From NCBI GenBank assembly GCA_018335295.1, contig JAGXKI010000001.1, positions 98,428 to 162,427 on the forward strand: a DNA stretch of 64,000 nucleotides. Reading direction: 5' to 3'. Position 1 is the first letter of the stretch; each line of letters begins with the position of its first letter. Shown here piece by piece: positions 26,452 through 35,036 of this stretch. Origin of the DNA: a bacterium (GTDB taxonomy: Bacteria > Acidobacteriota > Aminicenantia > Aminicenantales > Aminicenantaceae). A program made the translations under genes and the position numbers. The notes beneath the pieces were generated by a model. That model was not told the origin of the DNA. It did not search any database and was given only the letters and a program-made list of their open reading frames with translations.

Positions 26452-26700
26452 ATGAAAACAGCTATTTCTATCCCAGATGACCTCTTTAAAGAGGTTGATA
26501 AACTCGCTAAAGAGAAAAAAACATCCAGAAGTCAGATTTTTAGTGAAGCTGTTAAGTTCTATTTAGAAAAAATCAAATCACAGAAACTCCTTCAAGAGTT
26601 AAATACAGCTTATGCACATAAAGAAACCTCTGAAGAAAAGCTTGTTCAAAAGAAGAGCACTGAATACTATAAAAGTCAAATTCTGAAAAAAGAAGAATGA
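26452..26700 (+). CDS. Ribbon-helix-helix antitoxin (CopG/MazE-like)
   Basis: An 82-residue protein. The N-terminus KTAISIPDDLFKEVDKLAKE followed by SRSQIFSEAVKFYLEK is the ribbon-helix-helix DNA-binding fold. The charged C-terminal half would wrap the toxin. It overlaps the toxin gene by 4 nt (ATGA) and likely represses the shared promoter. The start lacks a ribosome site and is probably leaderless. Confidence 0.88.
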   Translation: MKTAISIPDDLFKEVDKLAKEKKTSRSQIFSEAVKFYLEKIKSQKLLQELNTAYAHKETSEEKLVQKKSTEYYKSQILKKEE

Positions 26701-27059
26701 CCGTAAAACAAGGTGAAATCTATTGGGTCAATTTATCCATTCCCAGGGGGTCTGAACCTGGGTTTCGGCATCCTCATGTGGTGATACAAAATGATGTCTT
26801 TAACGCCAGCCGCATCAGTACTGTGGTGGTCTGTTCTTTAACTACAAATCTGAAAAGAGCCCAAGCTCCTGGAAATGTAACACTCAACAAGGGTGAGGCC
26901 AATCTCAAAATGAAAAGTGTGGTCAATATCTCTCAAGTTTTGACTGTAAACAAGTCTGATTTATCAGAAAAAATCGGCACTTTATCCTCTGGAAGAACAG
27001 AAGAAATCATCAATGGAATCAAATTATTGATCGAGCCTCTCCCTGATCCAAGGTCTTGA
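26697..27059 (+). CDS. MazF/PemK-family mRNA interferase toxin
   Basis: A 120-residue endoribonuclease. The signature VKQGEIYWVNLSIPRGSEPG, then RHPHVVIQND, CSLTTNL and SVVNISQVLTVNKSDL, matches the MazF fold, with the catalytic arginine and threonine in the RGSEPG and SLTTN loops. It is translationally coupled to the antitoxin. The cleavage sequence cannot be predicted. Confidence 0.92.
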   Translation: MTVKQGEIYWVNLSIPRGSEPGFRHPHVVIQNDVFNASRISTVVVCSLTTNLKRAQAPGNVTLNKGEANLKMKSVVNISQVLTVNKSDLSEKIGTLSSGRTEEIINGIKLLIEPLPDPRS

Positions 27060-27269
27060 TCATGAATGAACTTAAAAATCTGGATAATTAGAACTGGTTA
27101 ATAAGAAAACCTTACCCCATTTTGATGGCTCGTCTTATCTTATAAGAACTAATTATTTATTGATATAATAAAATAAATTTCATCTTCATCATTTTTGGAA
27201 GATTATGGTTTCATTTTCGTGTCAATTCACAGAAGGCTCTTTTTCCAATCTTTCAAAATGGAGGCTTTG

Positions 27270-27938
27270 ATGAATATACTGGGAGATATTTCATATAAAA
27301 TTCTAATCTTATTCATTGTGGGGATGGCTCTGTTTTTTGTTTTAGGGTTTTCATTAAATCAAGAATTAGATGAAAAAGTTAGGTCTTTTCTGGAAAGTCA
27401 CCGATCTCAATGGAGGGACATGAATGTGCCTCGAACCGACGGCCAGATTCTCTACGATATTGTTGTTGAGAACGGGTACACCAGAGCTTTAGAGATCGGA
27501 ACCTCCACAGGACACTCAGGAACTTGGATCGCCTGGGCTCTCAGCAAGACCGGAGGCAAGCTCATCACCATTGAAATCGATGAGAGGCGCTACCAAAAAG
27601 CCCTGGATAATTTTAAGGAAGCCGGACTCTCAGATTATATTGATGCCAGGCTGGCTGACGCCCATGAGCTGGTCCCCGAAATGGAAGGTCCTTTTGATTT
27701 TGTGTTTATTGATGCGGATAAAGGATGGTACACTAATTACGCTAAGGCGGTTATCCCTAAGATGGAGCCTGGAGGATGCATTGCAGCCCATAACGTGTAT
27801 CAATCCAGCCGAAGCCGATGGGGAAGACAGAGCGGCACCAGTGAGTATTATGAATTCATGCTGGAACAGGAAGACTTTGAGACATCCATCCTTCCCGAAA
27901 GTCAATCGGGAGTTTCTGTAAGCTACAAAAAAGAATAA
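27270..27938 (+). CDS. O-methyltransferase, class I SAM-dependent, membrane-anchored
   Basis: A 222-residue enzyme of the caffeoyl-CoA/catechol O-methyltransferase-like group (COG4122). The start at 27270 has GGAGG 5 nt upstream. An N-terminal hydrophobic segment (KILILFIVGMALFFVLGF) anchors it or sends it to the periplasm, which is unusual. SAM-binding motif ALEIGTSTGHSGTWIAW and the metal-site FVFIDADKGWYTNYAK follow. The substrate is unknown. Confidence 0.82.
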   Translation: MNILGDISYKILILFIVGMALFFVLGFSLNQELDEKVRSFLESHRSQWRDMNVPRTDGQILYDIVVENGYTRALEIGTSTGHSGTWIAWALSKTGGKLITIEIDERRYQKALDNFKEAGLSDYIDARLADAHELVPEMEGPFDFVFIDADKGWYTNYAKAVIPKMEPGGCIAAHNVYQSSRSRWGRQSGTSEYYEFMLEQEDFETSILPESQSGVSVSYKKE

Positions 27939-27995
27939 AAAATGAGATCTACCTGTAAAACCATTTCTTTTGTGGTAGCATAAATCCTTTTATCT

Positions 27996-28730
27996 ATGAA
28001 AAAAACTCCATTTCTACCCAATCAAAAAATAGATAGAAAGATGAGCCCTATCGGTTCACGAAAAAGATCTTTCCAGATAACCAAAGTAAAAAGATCCAAG
28101 GATGAGGCCAGGAAAACCTACAACCGGCTGGCAGGAATCTACGATGTGCTCTCAGGTCCAGGCGAACGGCGGTTAATAGTCAAAGGGCTCCGGATGCTTA
28201 ATCCTGAGGCGGGTGAAGGCATATTGGAGATAGGATTTGGCACAGGCTACGCACTTGCAAGACTGGCGGAATCGGTCGGGACTGAAGGGAAAGTTCAGGG
28301 GATAGATATATCCGAACGGATGCTGGAGAGAAGCAGGAAGAGGCTTAAAAGTAAGGGGATGCTTGATAGAGCAAGCCTGGTCAGGGGCGATGCCTCGTCT
28401 CTTCCCTATGGAGCGGATTCATTGGACGCAGTATTTGCAAGTTTCACCCTTGAGCTTTTCGATACCTCTGAGATATTTACGGTTCTTCAAGAGTGCCGCA
28501 GAGTGCTCAAGCCGGAAGGCAGAATTGTGGTGGTCGGATTATCAAAGGAAGGCGGTCTAGGTTTGGTCAAGAGGCTGTATGAGAGGCTGCATCAAAGGTT
28601 CCCTGCCTGGCTTGACTGCAGGCCGATACGGGTGGCTAAGTTCCTGGAGCAGGCCGGATTTAGGATAGCGGTTCAGGACGTGGATTCGCTGTGGGGGCTT
28701 GGCTTGGAGACCGTGCGGGCGTTCGTTTGA
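27996..28730 (+). CDS. Class I SAM-dependent methyltransferase (UbiE/COQ5-like)
   Basis: A 244-residue methyltransferase: NRLAGIYDVLSGPGERR, glycine-rich GILEIGFGTGYALARLAE, an acidic residue in VQGIDISERML and the post-motif LDAVFASFTLELFD. A basic leader of about 35 residues precedes the domain. Local GC is visibly higher than in flanking DNA, hinting at a separate origin. It lies 57 nt after the O-methyltransferase. No quinone-pathway neighbours support a UbiE role. Confidence 0.82.
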   Translation: MKKTPFLPNQKIDRKMSPIGSRKRSFQITKVKRSKDEARKTYNRLAGIYDVLSGPGERRLIVKGLRMLNPEAGEGILEIGFGTGYALARLAESVGTEGKVQGIDISERMLERSRKRLKSKGMLDRASLVRGDASSLPYGADSLDAVFASFTLELFDTSEIFTVLQECRRVLKPEGRIVVVGLSKEGGLGLVKRLYERLHQRFPAWLDCRPIRVAKFLEQAGFRIAVQDVDSLWGLGLETVRAFV

Positions 28731-28761
28731 GGTGAATCTAATTGACCTGTTACGTCAATAT

Positions 28762-28842
28762 CAAAAGTAGACGTTTTGCGAAAAACAAAAGTAGACGAAT
28801 TTTGGCACTTTTGGTTCCAACCACTCATGAATAATTCAGGTT
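28762..28842. mobile_element. Insertion-sequence end fragments
   Basis: CAAAAGTAGACG occurs at 28762-28773 and 28786-28797, a 24-bp period like the multiple terminal repeats of IS21-type elements. At 28824-28842 CTCATGAATAATTCAGGTT matches the complement of 53095-53113 with two mismatches, suggesting a second shared IS terminus. No transposase is present. Confidence 0.35.
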
Positions 28843-28974
28843 AATAGGCCTTTTGCTATTTTAGAGATATGAATTTGTTTTTCTCTGGTAATATAAAAGA
28901 CCTGTTAGAATGAGGAGGAAATTTGATAAAATTAATAAACAAACTAACCCACACAATAAAGGAGAGAAAATGTT

Positions 28975-29550
28975 ATGAAGAATCTACAAGGAACCCAAAC
29001 TGAAAAAAATTTACTTGCTGCGTTTGCAGGAGAATCGCAGGCTAGGAACCGGTATGCATACTTTTCATCAGTTGCAAAAAAAGAAGGGTATGAGCAAATA
29101 GCTGGAATTTTTATGGAGACAGCGGAAAATGAAAAAGAACACGCTAAAGTATTTTTTAAGTATTTACAGGGGGGAACCGTAGAAATTCAAGCGGAATATC
29201 CGGCCGGAGTTATCAGAGACACAGAAGAAAATCTACTTGCTGCAGCAGAGGGCGAGAAACTGGAATGGGGCTCTTTGTACCCCAACTTTGCAGAAGTGGC
29301 GGAGAAAGAGGGATTCCCAGAAATAGCCCGAAGCTTCCAGAATATCGCGAAAGTTGAGTCTCACCACGAGAAGAGATACCGCAAGCTTCAAGAGAATATT
29401 AAGAAAAAAAAGGTATTCAAAAAAGATAAAGTAGTGAAATGGAAGTGCCGGAACTGTGGTTATATCCATGAGGGGAAAGAAGCTCCTAAAGAATGTCCTG
29501 CTTGTCATCACCCCCAGAGTTACTATGAGGTATTGACCGAGCCTTATTAA
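28975..29550 (+). CDS. Rubrerythrin
   Basis: A non-haem di-iron peroxidase that protects anaerobes from hydrogen peroxide. The ferritin-like domain carries the iron ligands in GESQARNRY, ENEKEHAKVF and VESHHEKRY. The C-terminal rubredoxin-like domain has CRNCGY and CPACHHP. At 191 residues it has the classic length. An AAAGGAGAG site lies about 10 nt upstream. It stands alone, with no obvious operon partner. Confidence 0.95.
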   Translation: MKNLQGTQTEKNLLAAFAGESQARNRYAYFSSVAKKEGYEQIAGIFMETAENEKEHAKVFFKYLQGGTVEIQAEYPAGVIRDTEENLLAAAEGEKLEWGSLYPNFAEVAEKEGFPEIARSFQNIAKVESHHEKRYRKLQENIKKKKVFKKDKVVKWKCRNCGYIHEGKEAPKECPACHHPQSYYEVLTEPY

Positions 29551-29682
29551 AGAGGCGAAATAGAAAGATAAGACAGAATATCAAAATAGAAATCTCAGGA
29601 TTAATTTCATTTTACCTGTATGAGTGTAGGGAATTTTCCCTCAGAGATCAAAAACGTCTTGATGGAGGTGTATCACATCTAA

Positions 29683-30354
29683 TTAAAAAATGAGTCTTAC
29701 ACCACCAATTAAAGAAAAGATATTAATACTCCCAGGTTCAGCATCAGTGGGTCCTTCCTCTTTTCCAAAGCGATAATGATATTTACCCTCAGCAAAAACA
29801 TTAAACATGCCGCCTGCATTGATTTCTATTCCTGCCCCCCCATTAATTCCAAACTTATCATCCATTTCTTCCCCTTCTTGTGTTTCTGAATATGTTTGAC
29901 CCAGATATTCCATTGTCATAGTGACATCATCTGAACTAAGTTGATACAAAGAAGCTCCGCCAATAACATAAAATCCAACTAAGGATTCAGGTGAAGTCAG
30001 ATAAGCGAGGATATTAGCAGAGAAAATATTAGCTTTAATATTTCCTCCCTCTATAGTTAGAGAAGCATCTGCAGGAATCGGAAGTTCAGCAAGAATTTCA
30101 TCTTGGTCGAGTGGAAAAGGAAGGTGTTGAAATCTTGCTCCTACGCTAATTCTACTGGAAAGGTTATAGATAAATTCACCACCAAAACCAACACCTGAGT
30201 TCCAGTAATCTTTAAAAAATTCAGGGGCCATGGGCGTCCCTGTTCCTGCAAAACCTCCTAAAGACCATGAACCAGCCCTTCTTTGTGCAAAAGCCGTGGT
30301 TAAAGGAATCAGGGTAATAATTAAAAATGCAACAACTAATTTTTTTACTTTCAC
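29683..30354 (-). CDS. Outer-membrane beta-barrel protein
   Basis: A 223-residue exported protein with a signal peptide ending TTAFAQ. Alternating hydrophobic strands with glycine and aromatic residues (SVGARFQHLPF, VFAEGKYHYRFG) and a C-terminal aromatic (RLIF) are typical of an eight-stranded OmpX/OmpW-like barrel. It starts at GTG with AAAGGAG 8 nt upstream. Function is unknown. Confidence 0.75.
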   Translation of the reverse strand: MKVKKLVVAFLIITLIPLTTAFAQRRAGSWSLGGFAGTGTPMAPEFFKDYWNSGVGFGGEFIYNLSSRISVGARFQHLPFPLDQDEILAELPIPADASLTIEGGNIKANIFSANILAYLTSPESLVGFYVIGGASLYQLSSDDVTMTMEYLGQTYSETQEGEEMDDKFGINGGAGIEINAGGMFNVFAEGKYHYRFGKEEGPTDAEPGSINIFSLIGGVRLIF

Positions 30355-30763
30355 GTTTTTTTCTCCTTTGTTAAGTTATTTTTGATTGTTTTATTTTGGC
30401 CCTATATATCCTCTATTTCAAAAATAGCAAATCATACTAACAGGAAATGTATTATAAATCAAACCATCACGAAAATACGAAAATAGGCGAAAATCGAAAA
30501 TAGAAAATCGAAAATAGGGTCAGACCGAATATAAACTACAGAAAATACTATGGTTACAGCAGATTATTGGTTAAGTATAATGAAAGCAATAAGTTCAATT
30601 CGGTCTGACCCTATTTTTGAATGTCTGACCCCATTTTTGAGTCTGATTTTTGAATTCTTGATTCCCGTTTCCACGGGCCTGAGATTTAGTAGAAAGGAAA
30701 TCTATTCTTTAATGACAGATAGGAAAAGTTGAACAAATTTCTGTTTTCCAGTATGCTGGGAAC
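30355..30763. other. Intergenic stretch rich in small repeats
   Basis: Contains an A-rich run of repeated GAAAATAG/GAAAATCG units (about 30475-30515), the 107-bp palindromic element, an extra half-copy (TGTCTGACCCCATTTTTGA, about 30622) and a GATTCCCGTTTCCACGGG-type scrap of a GTCATTCC repeat. No gene. Confidence 0.5.
30511..30617. repeat. 107-bp palindromic REP-doublet element, copy 2
   Basis: A perfect 20-bp inverted repeat (AAAATAGGGTCAGACCGAAT and its complement) bounds the element. It shares arm sequence, length and internal start with the copy at 6300-6405, while the core has diverged. Confidence 0.75.
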
Positions 30764-31603
30764 ATGAATAAACAGGGGAAAATGGAGAGACTGAAAGACT
30801 ATTTTGAAAAAAAGGATTCGGTCCTTTTGGCTTATGTTTTTGGGTCCCAATCCAAAGGAATATCCCGCGACTTTTCGGATTGGGATATCGGGGTCTATTT
30901 TCAACCTTACCAATACGGGGAGTTGGAAACAAAACGATCCTATCCTGAAGAACATTCCATTTGGGCCGACCTGGAAAAACTCCTGGGGTCCAATGAGGTG
31001 GACTTTGTGGTTTTAAACCGGGCCAAACCGGATTTGGTCTTTTCTGTCCTGAATTCCGGGACTCCGTTAGTGGTGAAGGATCGAAAACTGTACATGAAAC
31101 TTTTGATAAAAACCCATTATGAAGCTGTGGATTGGTGGCAGTTCACCGAAGAATTTTATGAGATATCCAAAAAAGTGGAATCCATTTCCCAAGAGAATAA
31201 GTCCATTTTGAGAGTTCATATCAGGTTTTTGGAAAATGAATTGGAAGATATGGAGAAATTTAATAACTTAAGCCGAAGAGAATATTTAAACAACAGGGAT
31301 CAGAGAAGAAATGTGGAAAGATGGGTTGAAAACTTAGTGATGTCTTCCATAGATATATCCAAGATAATTCTGGCTTCAGAGAAAAAGGAAATTCCCCAAA
31401 CCTATAGAGAAACATTATTCCGCTATACATTGAAATTTATGGATGAAGAATCAGCGAAAAAATTTTCCCGGTTTGCCGAGTTGCGGAATATATTAACCCA
31501 CGAATACCTGGATATCAAATGGGAAAAAATATCCACATTTATCCAAGAAACTTCTACCCTTTTTCCACTTTTTATTAAAAAGACAAAAGAATACTTACAC
31601 TAA
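30764..31603 (+). CDS. Natural MntA-HepT fusion (antitoxin nucleotidyltransferase plus HEPN toxin)
   Basis: A single 279-residue chain. Residues 1 to about 105 form a minimal nucleotidyltransferase with an exact GSX10DXD motif (FGSQSKGISRDFSDWD) and a further acidic strand VDFVVL. Residues from about 120 form a HEPN domain with the RX4HXY site RNILTHEY near residue 243. Normally these are two genes, where MntA AMPylates HepT. Fusion would place antitoxin and toxin in fixed ratio. The start may be 30764 or the ATG at 30782, which has AGGGGA just upstream. Confidence 0.85.
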   Translation: MNKQGKMERLKDYFEKKDSVLLAYVFGSQSKGISRDFSDWDIGVYFQPYQYGELETKRSYPEEHSIWADLEKLLGSNEVDFVVLNRAKPDLVFSVLNSGTPLVVKDRKLYMKLLIKTHYEAVDWWQFTEEFYEISKKVESISQENKSILRVHIRFLENELEDMEKFNNLSRREYLNNRDQRRNVERWVENLVMSSIDISKIILASEKKEIPQTYRETLFRYTLKFMDEESAKKFSRFAELRNILTHEYLDIKWEKISTFIQETSTLFPLFIKKTKEYLH

Positions 31604-32298
31604 ATTCAGGTTTTTCCGGTGATGACTTTATAACTTGATTTGTGAAGTTAAATTCAATCTTTTTTTGATTTGATAAAAAATGGGGGAGAGGGTAGTTTCT
31701 TTAAGGGGGAAAATTGGATAAAAGAGATAGCAGGAAAGAATTCATCAAAATAAGAAAGGGGGCGAAAAATAAGAAAGGTGTCTAAGAAAGGGATCGTATC
31801 TTACATTATGACATTTTCCCCTAGAGTTTGAAAAAAACCGTTCCTTTCATCTAGTTTGTTTATATCTCTTCCAGCCTTGGCCCGGAATCCAGTATTTTAA
31901 ATCCTAGATTCTGGTACCTGCTTTCGCGGGCACAAGCTTTAGCAAAAATGACATTCAGGCCTACCAATTCGTTGAGGTTCGAGGACGCCTAAGCCATCAA
32001 TTCTAAAACAGACATTGATATCATCTTAGATCCTGGCTTCTTGTTTTCGAGGGGATGGGATTTTTAAAAATATAACAGCTTCTGCAGGAATTACAACTTC
32101 CAAGGGAGGAAGTTTTTAAAAAAGCTTTCATTTTGTCAATTCCCCCAAAAACCAATTTAAAATTTTAATTTTTTGTGCCTTATAAATTAAAAAAAGTTAT
32201 TTAATATCTAATAATAATTAAATATATTAATAAAAAACCTTGATAAAATTAAAAAAATTAATTATTATTTTGGAAGTATGTTCAAAAAGGAGGTTAAA
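31604..32298. other. Long intergenic stretch with degenerate dispersed repeats
   Basis: No gene seen. It holds a 31-bp segment (31790-31820, ...TCTTACATTATGACATTTTCCC) repeated near 38314, a scrap of the GTCATTCC/CGGAATCCAG family near 31876-31935, and a terminator-like hairpin ACTTCC-AAGGGA-GGAAGT followed by T5 near 32098. The last 150 bp before DUF2089 are extremely AT-rich. Confidence 0.45.
31790..31820. repeat. Short dispersed repeat, copy 1
   Basis: TCTTACATTATGACATTTTCCC with flanking GGGATCGTA matches 38314-38343 apart from two small differences. The repeat is otherwise unexplained. Confidence 0.6.
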
Positions 32299-32667
32299 AT
32301 GGCTCAAGATTGGTCAGAACTCATTAAATTCACTCACAATGAAGATTTCGTGATAGAGAAAATCCGGCTCAAACAAAGCGATGTCACAGTGGAAGGGGAG
32401 TTTGAACTGCCGCCTCTTTCCAAATTGAGTAATGAAGACCAGATATTTATCATCGCCTTTTTGAAAACCCACGGAAACATCCGGGATATGGAGGAACTTT
32501 TTGGAATCAGCTACCCCTCGGTAAAAAACCGTCTCAATAAGATTTCTAAAAAAATGGAGTTTGTGGAAGTGAATCCGCCCGCAGAAAGAAATGAAATCCT
32601 GGATCAACTCTACAAAGGCGAAATCTCTGTAGAAGAAGCCTTGGAAAAGCTGGGAGGAGAAAGATGA
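32299..32667 (+). CDS. DUF2089-family protein with helix-turn-helix and SHOCT-like tail
   Basis: A 122-residue protein starting at the ATG with AAGGAGG 5 nt upstream. FELPPLSKLSNEDQIFIIAFLKTHGNIRDMEELFGISYPSVKNRL is the DUF2089 core, which contains a probable helix-turn-helix, so DNA binding is inferred. The tail LDQLYKGEISVEEALEKL is a SHOCT-like helix pair that also opens the protein two genes downstream. First gene of a three-ORF operon. Confidence 0.85.
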   Translation: MAQDWSELIKFTHNEDFVIEKIRLKQSDVTVEGEFELPPLSKLSNEDQIFIIAFLKTHGNIRDMEELFGISYPSVKNRLNKISKKMEFVEVNPPAERNEILDQLYKGEISVEEALEKLGGER

Positions 32668-32753
32668 TACCCCTGATCTTCTCTCTTTCCGGGTTGTTGA
32701 TTGATGTGGATTCAGAAAGGGAAGGAAAAAGGACCTATATCAAAATCGTTTAA
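32664..32753 (+). CDS. 29-residue coupled micro-ORF
   Basis: Starts with ATGA overlapping the DUF2089 stop, has GGAGG 6 nt upstream, and its TAA merges with the TAAGGAG ribosome site of the next gene. It fills the gap exactly. It reads MIPLIFSLSGLLIDVD and then a basic stretch. It is too short for the ORF track. The last half loosely resembles the middle of the next protein (YLRVLVEPKEKG...VNIRV), so it could be a remnant of a duplicated domain or a small regulator. Confidence 0.45.
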   Translation: MIPLIFSLSGLLIDVDSEREGKRTYIKIV

Positions 32754-32764
32754 GGAGAAAAAAT

Positions 32765-33181
32765 ATGAGTGAAGAGAGAAAAAAGATTTTAGAAATGCTT
32801 TCTGAGGGAAAAATTTCCGTTGAAGAGGCTGAAAAACTCCTTCAGGCCCTTCTAAAAGATGAAAAAGAACCCAAAGAAGTCAAAGACCAATCGGGCAAAG
32901 AAACTCTCAAGTATCTCAGGGTTTTGGTCGAACCCAAAGAAAAAGGAGGAGACCGGGTCAATATTCGGGTTCCTCTCAGCCTCATCCGGGCCGGGTTGAA
33001 ATGGGCTTCTTTCATACCCAAGGAAGCTCAAGAAAAGGTGGATGAAGTTTTGAGTGAAAAGGGGCTGGATTTGGATTTCAAAAACATGTCCAAGGAAGAT
33101 GTGGAGGAACTCCTGAGAAATCTGAATGACTTGGAAGTCAATGTGGAAGGAAAAGAAACAGTCAAAATCTACTGTGAATAA
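32765..33181 (+). CDS. SHOCT-like domain protein
   Basis: A 138-residue protein opening KKILEMLSEGKISVEEAEKLLQAL, the SHOCT-like helix pair, followed by LKYLRVLVEP and VNIRVPLSLIRAGLKWASFIP, a combination often found beside DUF2089 regulators and DUF4097 envelope proteins. Function is unestablished; a role in sensing envelope state is inferred from such neighbourhoods. TAAGGAG lies upstream. Confidence 0.8.
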   Translation: MSEERKKILEMLSEGKISVEEAEKLLQALLKDEKEPKEVKDQSGKETLKYLRVLVEPKEKGGDRVNIRVPLSLIRAGLKWASFIPKEAQEKVDEVLSEKGLDLDFKNMSKEDVEELLRNLNDLEVNVEGKETVKIYCE

Positions 33182-33419
33182 AAAACTGCAGTCCGCAGAA
33201 ACAGAGTTTCTCAAAGTGAAAACAGGGAAAGAGAAAACGAAGTAAATCATGAGAAAATGGTTTCATGTCAATTTTGTCATGGATATTATATAATACAGCT
33301 AATTATTAATTTTAAAGATGATAAGTCGATAAAAGACCATCGGGTTTAAAGGAGGAACAGCCGATTATAAGCCTTAAACTTTGACATCACCCTCACCAAA
33401 AATTTAGGGAAGAGGTCCC

Positions 33420-35036
33420 ATGAAAGAAAGGAAAAAAACGATATCCCGCATTTTAGAGATTCCTTATGTGGAACCAGAAAAGATGCGGAGAGGGAAACTG
33501 CTCAATGTGATGCTTTTGGCCGCAGCAGTAAGTGCAGTGGTCATGATCATCGTTCTCATTATCACGGCTCCGATGGGCCTTGTCGGTGGAGAAGGACAGG
33601 TTTTTTTACTTGCTCTCAGCACTGGAGTGACCCTTGTCGGTCTGGGGATCATCTACACGATCAACCGCTTTGTCTCGGGAGAATTGGCCAGTGTCCTCTT
33701 TCTGGTGCTGCTGCTTGCCGTTGCTGCTTTTTCCGACAAGCCGGAGCAGGTGGTTAATGGACGGGGGCTTCTTGTGTTTGTCATACCCATTCTAGCAGCC
33801 AGCTTCCTCCTGAGACCATGGGCCAGTTTTGCTGCGGCAGCCGTTTCTTCATTGATGATTGTCGTCATGGGATTGGTCTTTTTTCAGCAATCCTTTCCGA
33901 ATGTTCCTGCAATGCTTATTTTTTTTATGTTGGCTCTTGTTTCCTGGATCTCCGCCCGCAGCCTGGAGAATGCCTTGCATAACCTTCGTACCAGCAATGC
34001 GAGGGTTCAAGAGAGTGAAGAGAAGCTGAGAAGCATTTTTGAATCATCGCCAGATGCTATCACTGTCTCCGACCTCAAAGGCAACATAATCAACTGCAAT
34101 CAGGCCGCCCTTGATTTGCTGGGTTATGAAGATCGGAGAGAAGTCATCGGGGAAAACGCCAATTCACTTATTGAGGGAGAAGGAAAACAAAAAGTATTTG
34201 ATAAAATTGAAGAAACTATAAGAGTTGGGGTGACCAAAAATGAGGAATACAATCTTTTTAAAAAAGACGGTAGTCGGGTTCCGGTGGAGGTTTCCGCAGG
34301 GGTCATTCGGGATGCGGAGGGAGATGTCACCGCATTTGTAGCTATAGCCAAAGATATCACCGAGCGTAAAAAGGCCGAGAAACAAATCAAAAGGGAACTT
34401 CAGGAAAAAACAGTGCTCTTGAGTGAAATCCATCATCGGGTGAAAAACAGCCTTCAAATCGTTGCCAGCTTATTGAATCTGCAGTCCCGGGAGATTGAGG
34501 ATAAACGCATTCTTGATTTGTTTAACCAGAGCAGAAATCGAATTAAAATGATGGCTTCGGTCTACGAAAAGCTGTGCCGCTCCAAAACTTTTACCAGTAT
34601 AGATTTTAAGGAATATTTGGAAGATGTCCTGAAGAATATATTTCTCTCATCAGGATTGAGTCACCGGGTCAATTTGAAATTGGATGTTGAAAATGTGGAG
34701 CTGGGTTTGGATGACGCCATTCCTGTTGCTCTTATTTTGAATGAGTTGTTCACCAACTCCGTAAAACATGCGTTTCCGGGTAACACAAAAGGGTTGATAG
34801 AGGTTTATTTCAAACCCTTGGATGAAGAAACTCACCAGCTCATCTATAGAGATAACGGTGTGGGTTTGCCGGAAGATATTGACTTGGATAGGGCTGAGAC
34901 GTTGGGCCTTCATTTGATTAAGAATCTGGCGGACCAGATTGAGGGGGAAGCCACTTTCCGACAAAATGGATGGACCACTTTCAAAATCCAGTTTAAAGGG
35001 TACGGATATGCCCAAAAAAAATATTCTCATCGTTGA
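33420..35036 (+). CDS. Sensor histidine kinase: membrane domain, PAS, HisKA_2, HATPase
   Basis: A 538-residue kinase. About six membrane helices occupy residues 28-185, with no large periplasmic loop, so the signal may be in the membrane. A PAS domain (about 203-320, ESSPDAITVSDLKGNIINCN) follows. The phospho-acceptor is in LLSEIHHRVKNSLQIVASLLNLQ (HisKA_2 type), and the ATPase has ELFTNSVKHAF and LGLHLIKNLADQ. The receiver gene overlaps its 3' end by 29 nt, so the two work together. Confidence 0.92.
   Translation: MKERKKTISRILEIPYVEPEKMRRGKLLNVMLLAAAVSAVVMIIVLIITAPMGLVGGEGQVFLLALSTGVTLVGLGIIYTINRFVSGELASVLFLVLLLAVAAFSDKPEQVVNGRGLLVFVIPILAASFLLRPWASFAAAAVSSLMIVVMGLVFFQQSFPNVPAMLIFFMLALVSWISARSLENALHNLRTSNARVQESEEKLRSIFESSPDAITVSDLKGNIINCNQAALDLLGYEDRREVIGENANSLIEGEGKQKVFDKIEETIRVGVTKNEEYNLFKKDGSRVPVEVSAGVIRDAEGDVTAFVAIAKDITERKKAEKQIKRELQEKTVLLSEIHHRVKNSLQIVASLLNLQSREIEDKRILDLFNQSRNRIKMMASVYEKLCRSKTFTSIDFKEYLEDVLKNIFLSSGLSHRVNLKLDVENVELGLDDAIPVALILNELFTNSVKHAFPGNTKGLIEVYFKPLDEETHQLIYRDNGVGLPEDIDLDRAETLGLHLIKNLADQIEGEATFRQNGWTTFKIQFKGYGYAQKKYSHR

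Noticed and set aside
30475-30515. Repeated GAAAATAG/GAAAATCG units as a possible CRISPR or iteron array
   Set aside because: Units are 8-10 bp, irregular and without spacers; simple low-complexity sequence.
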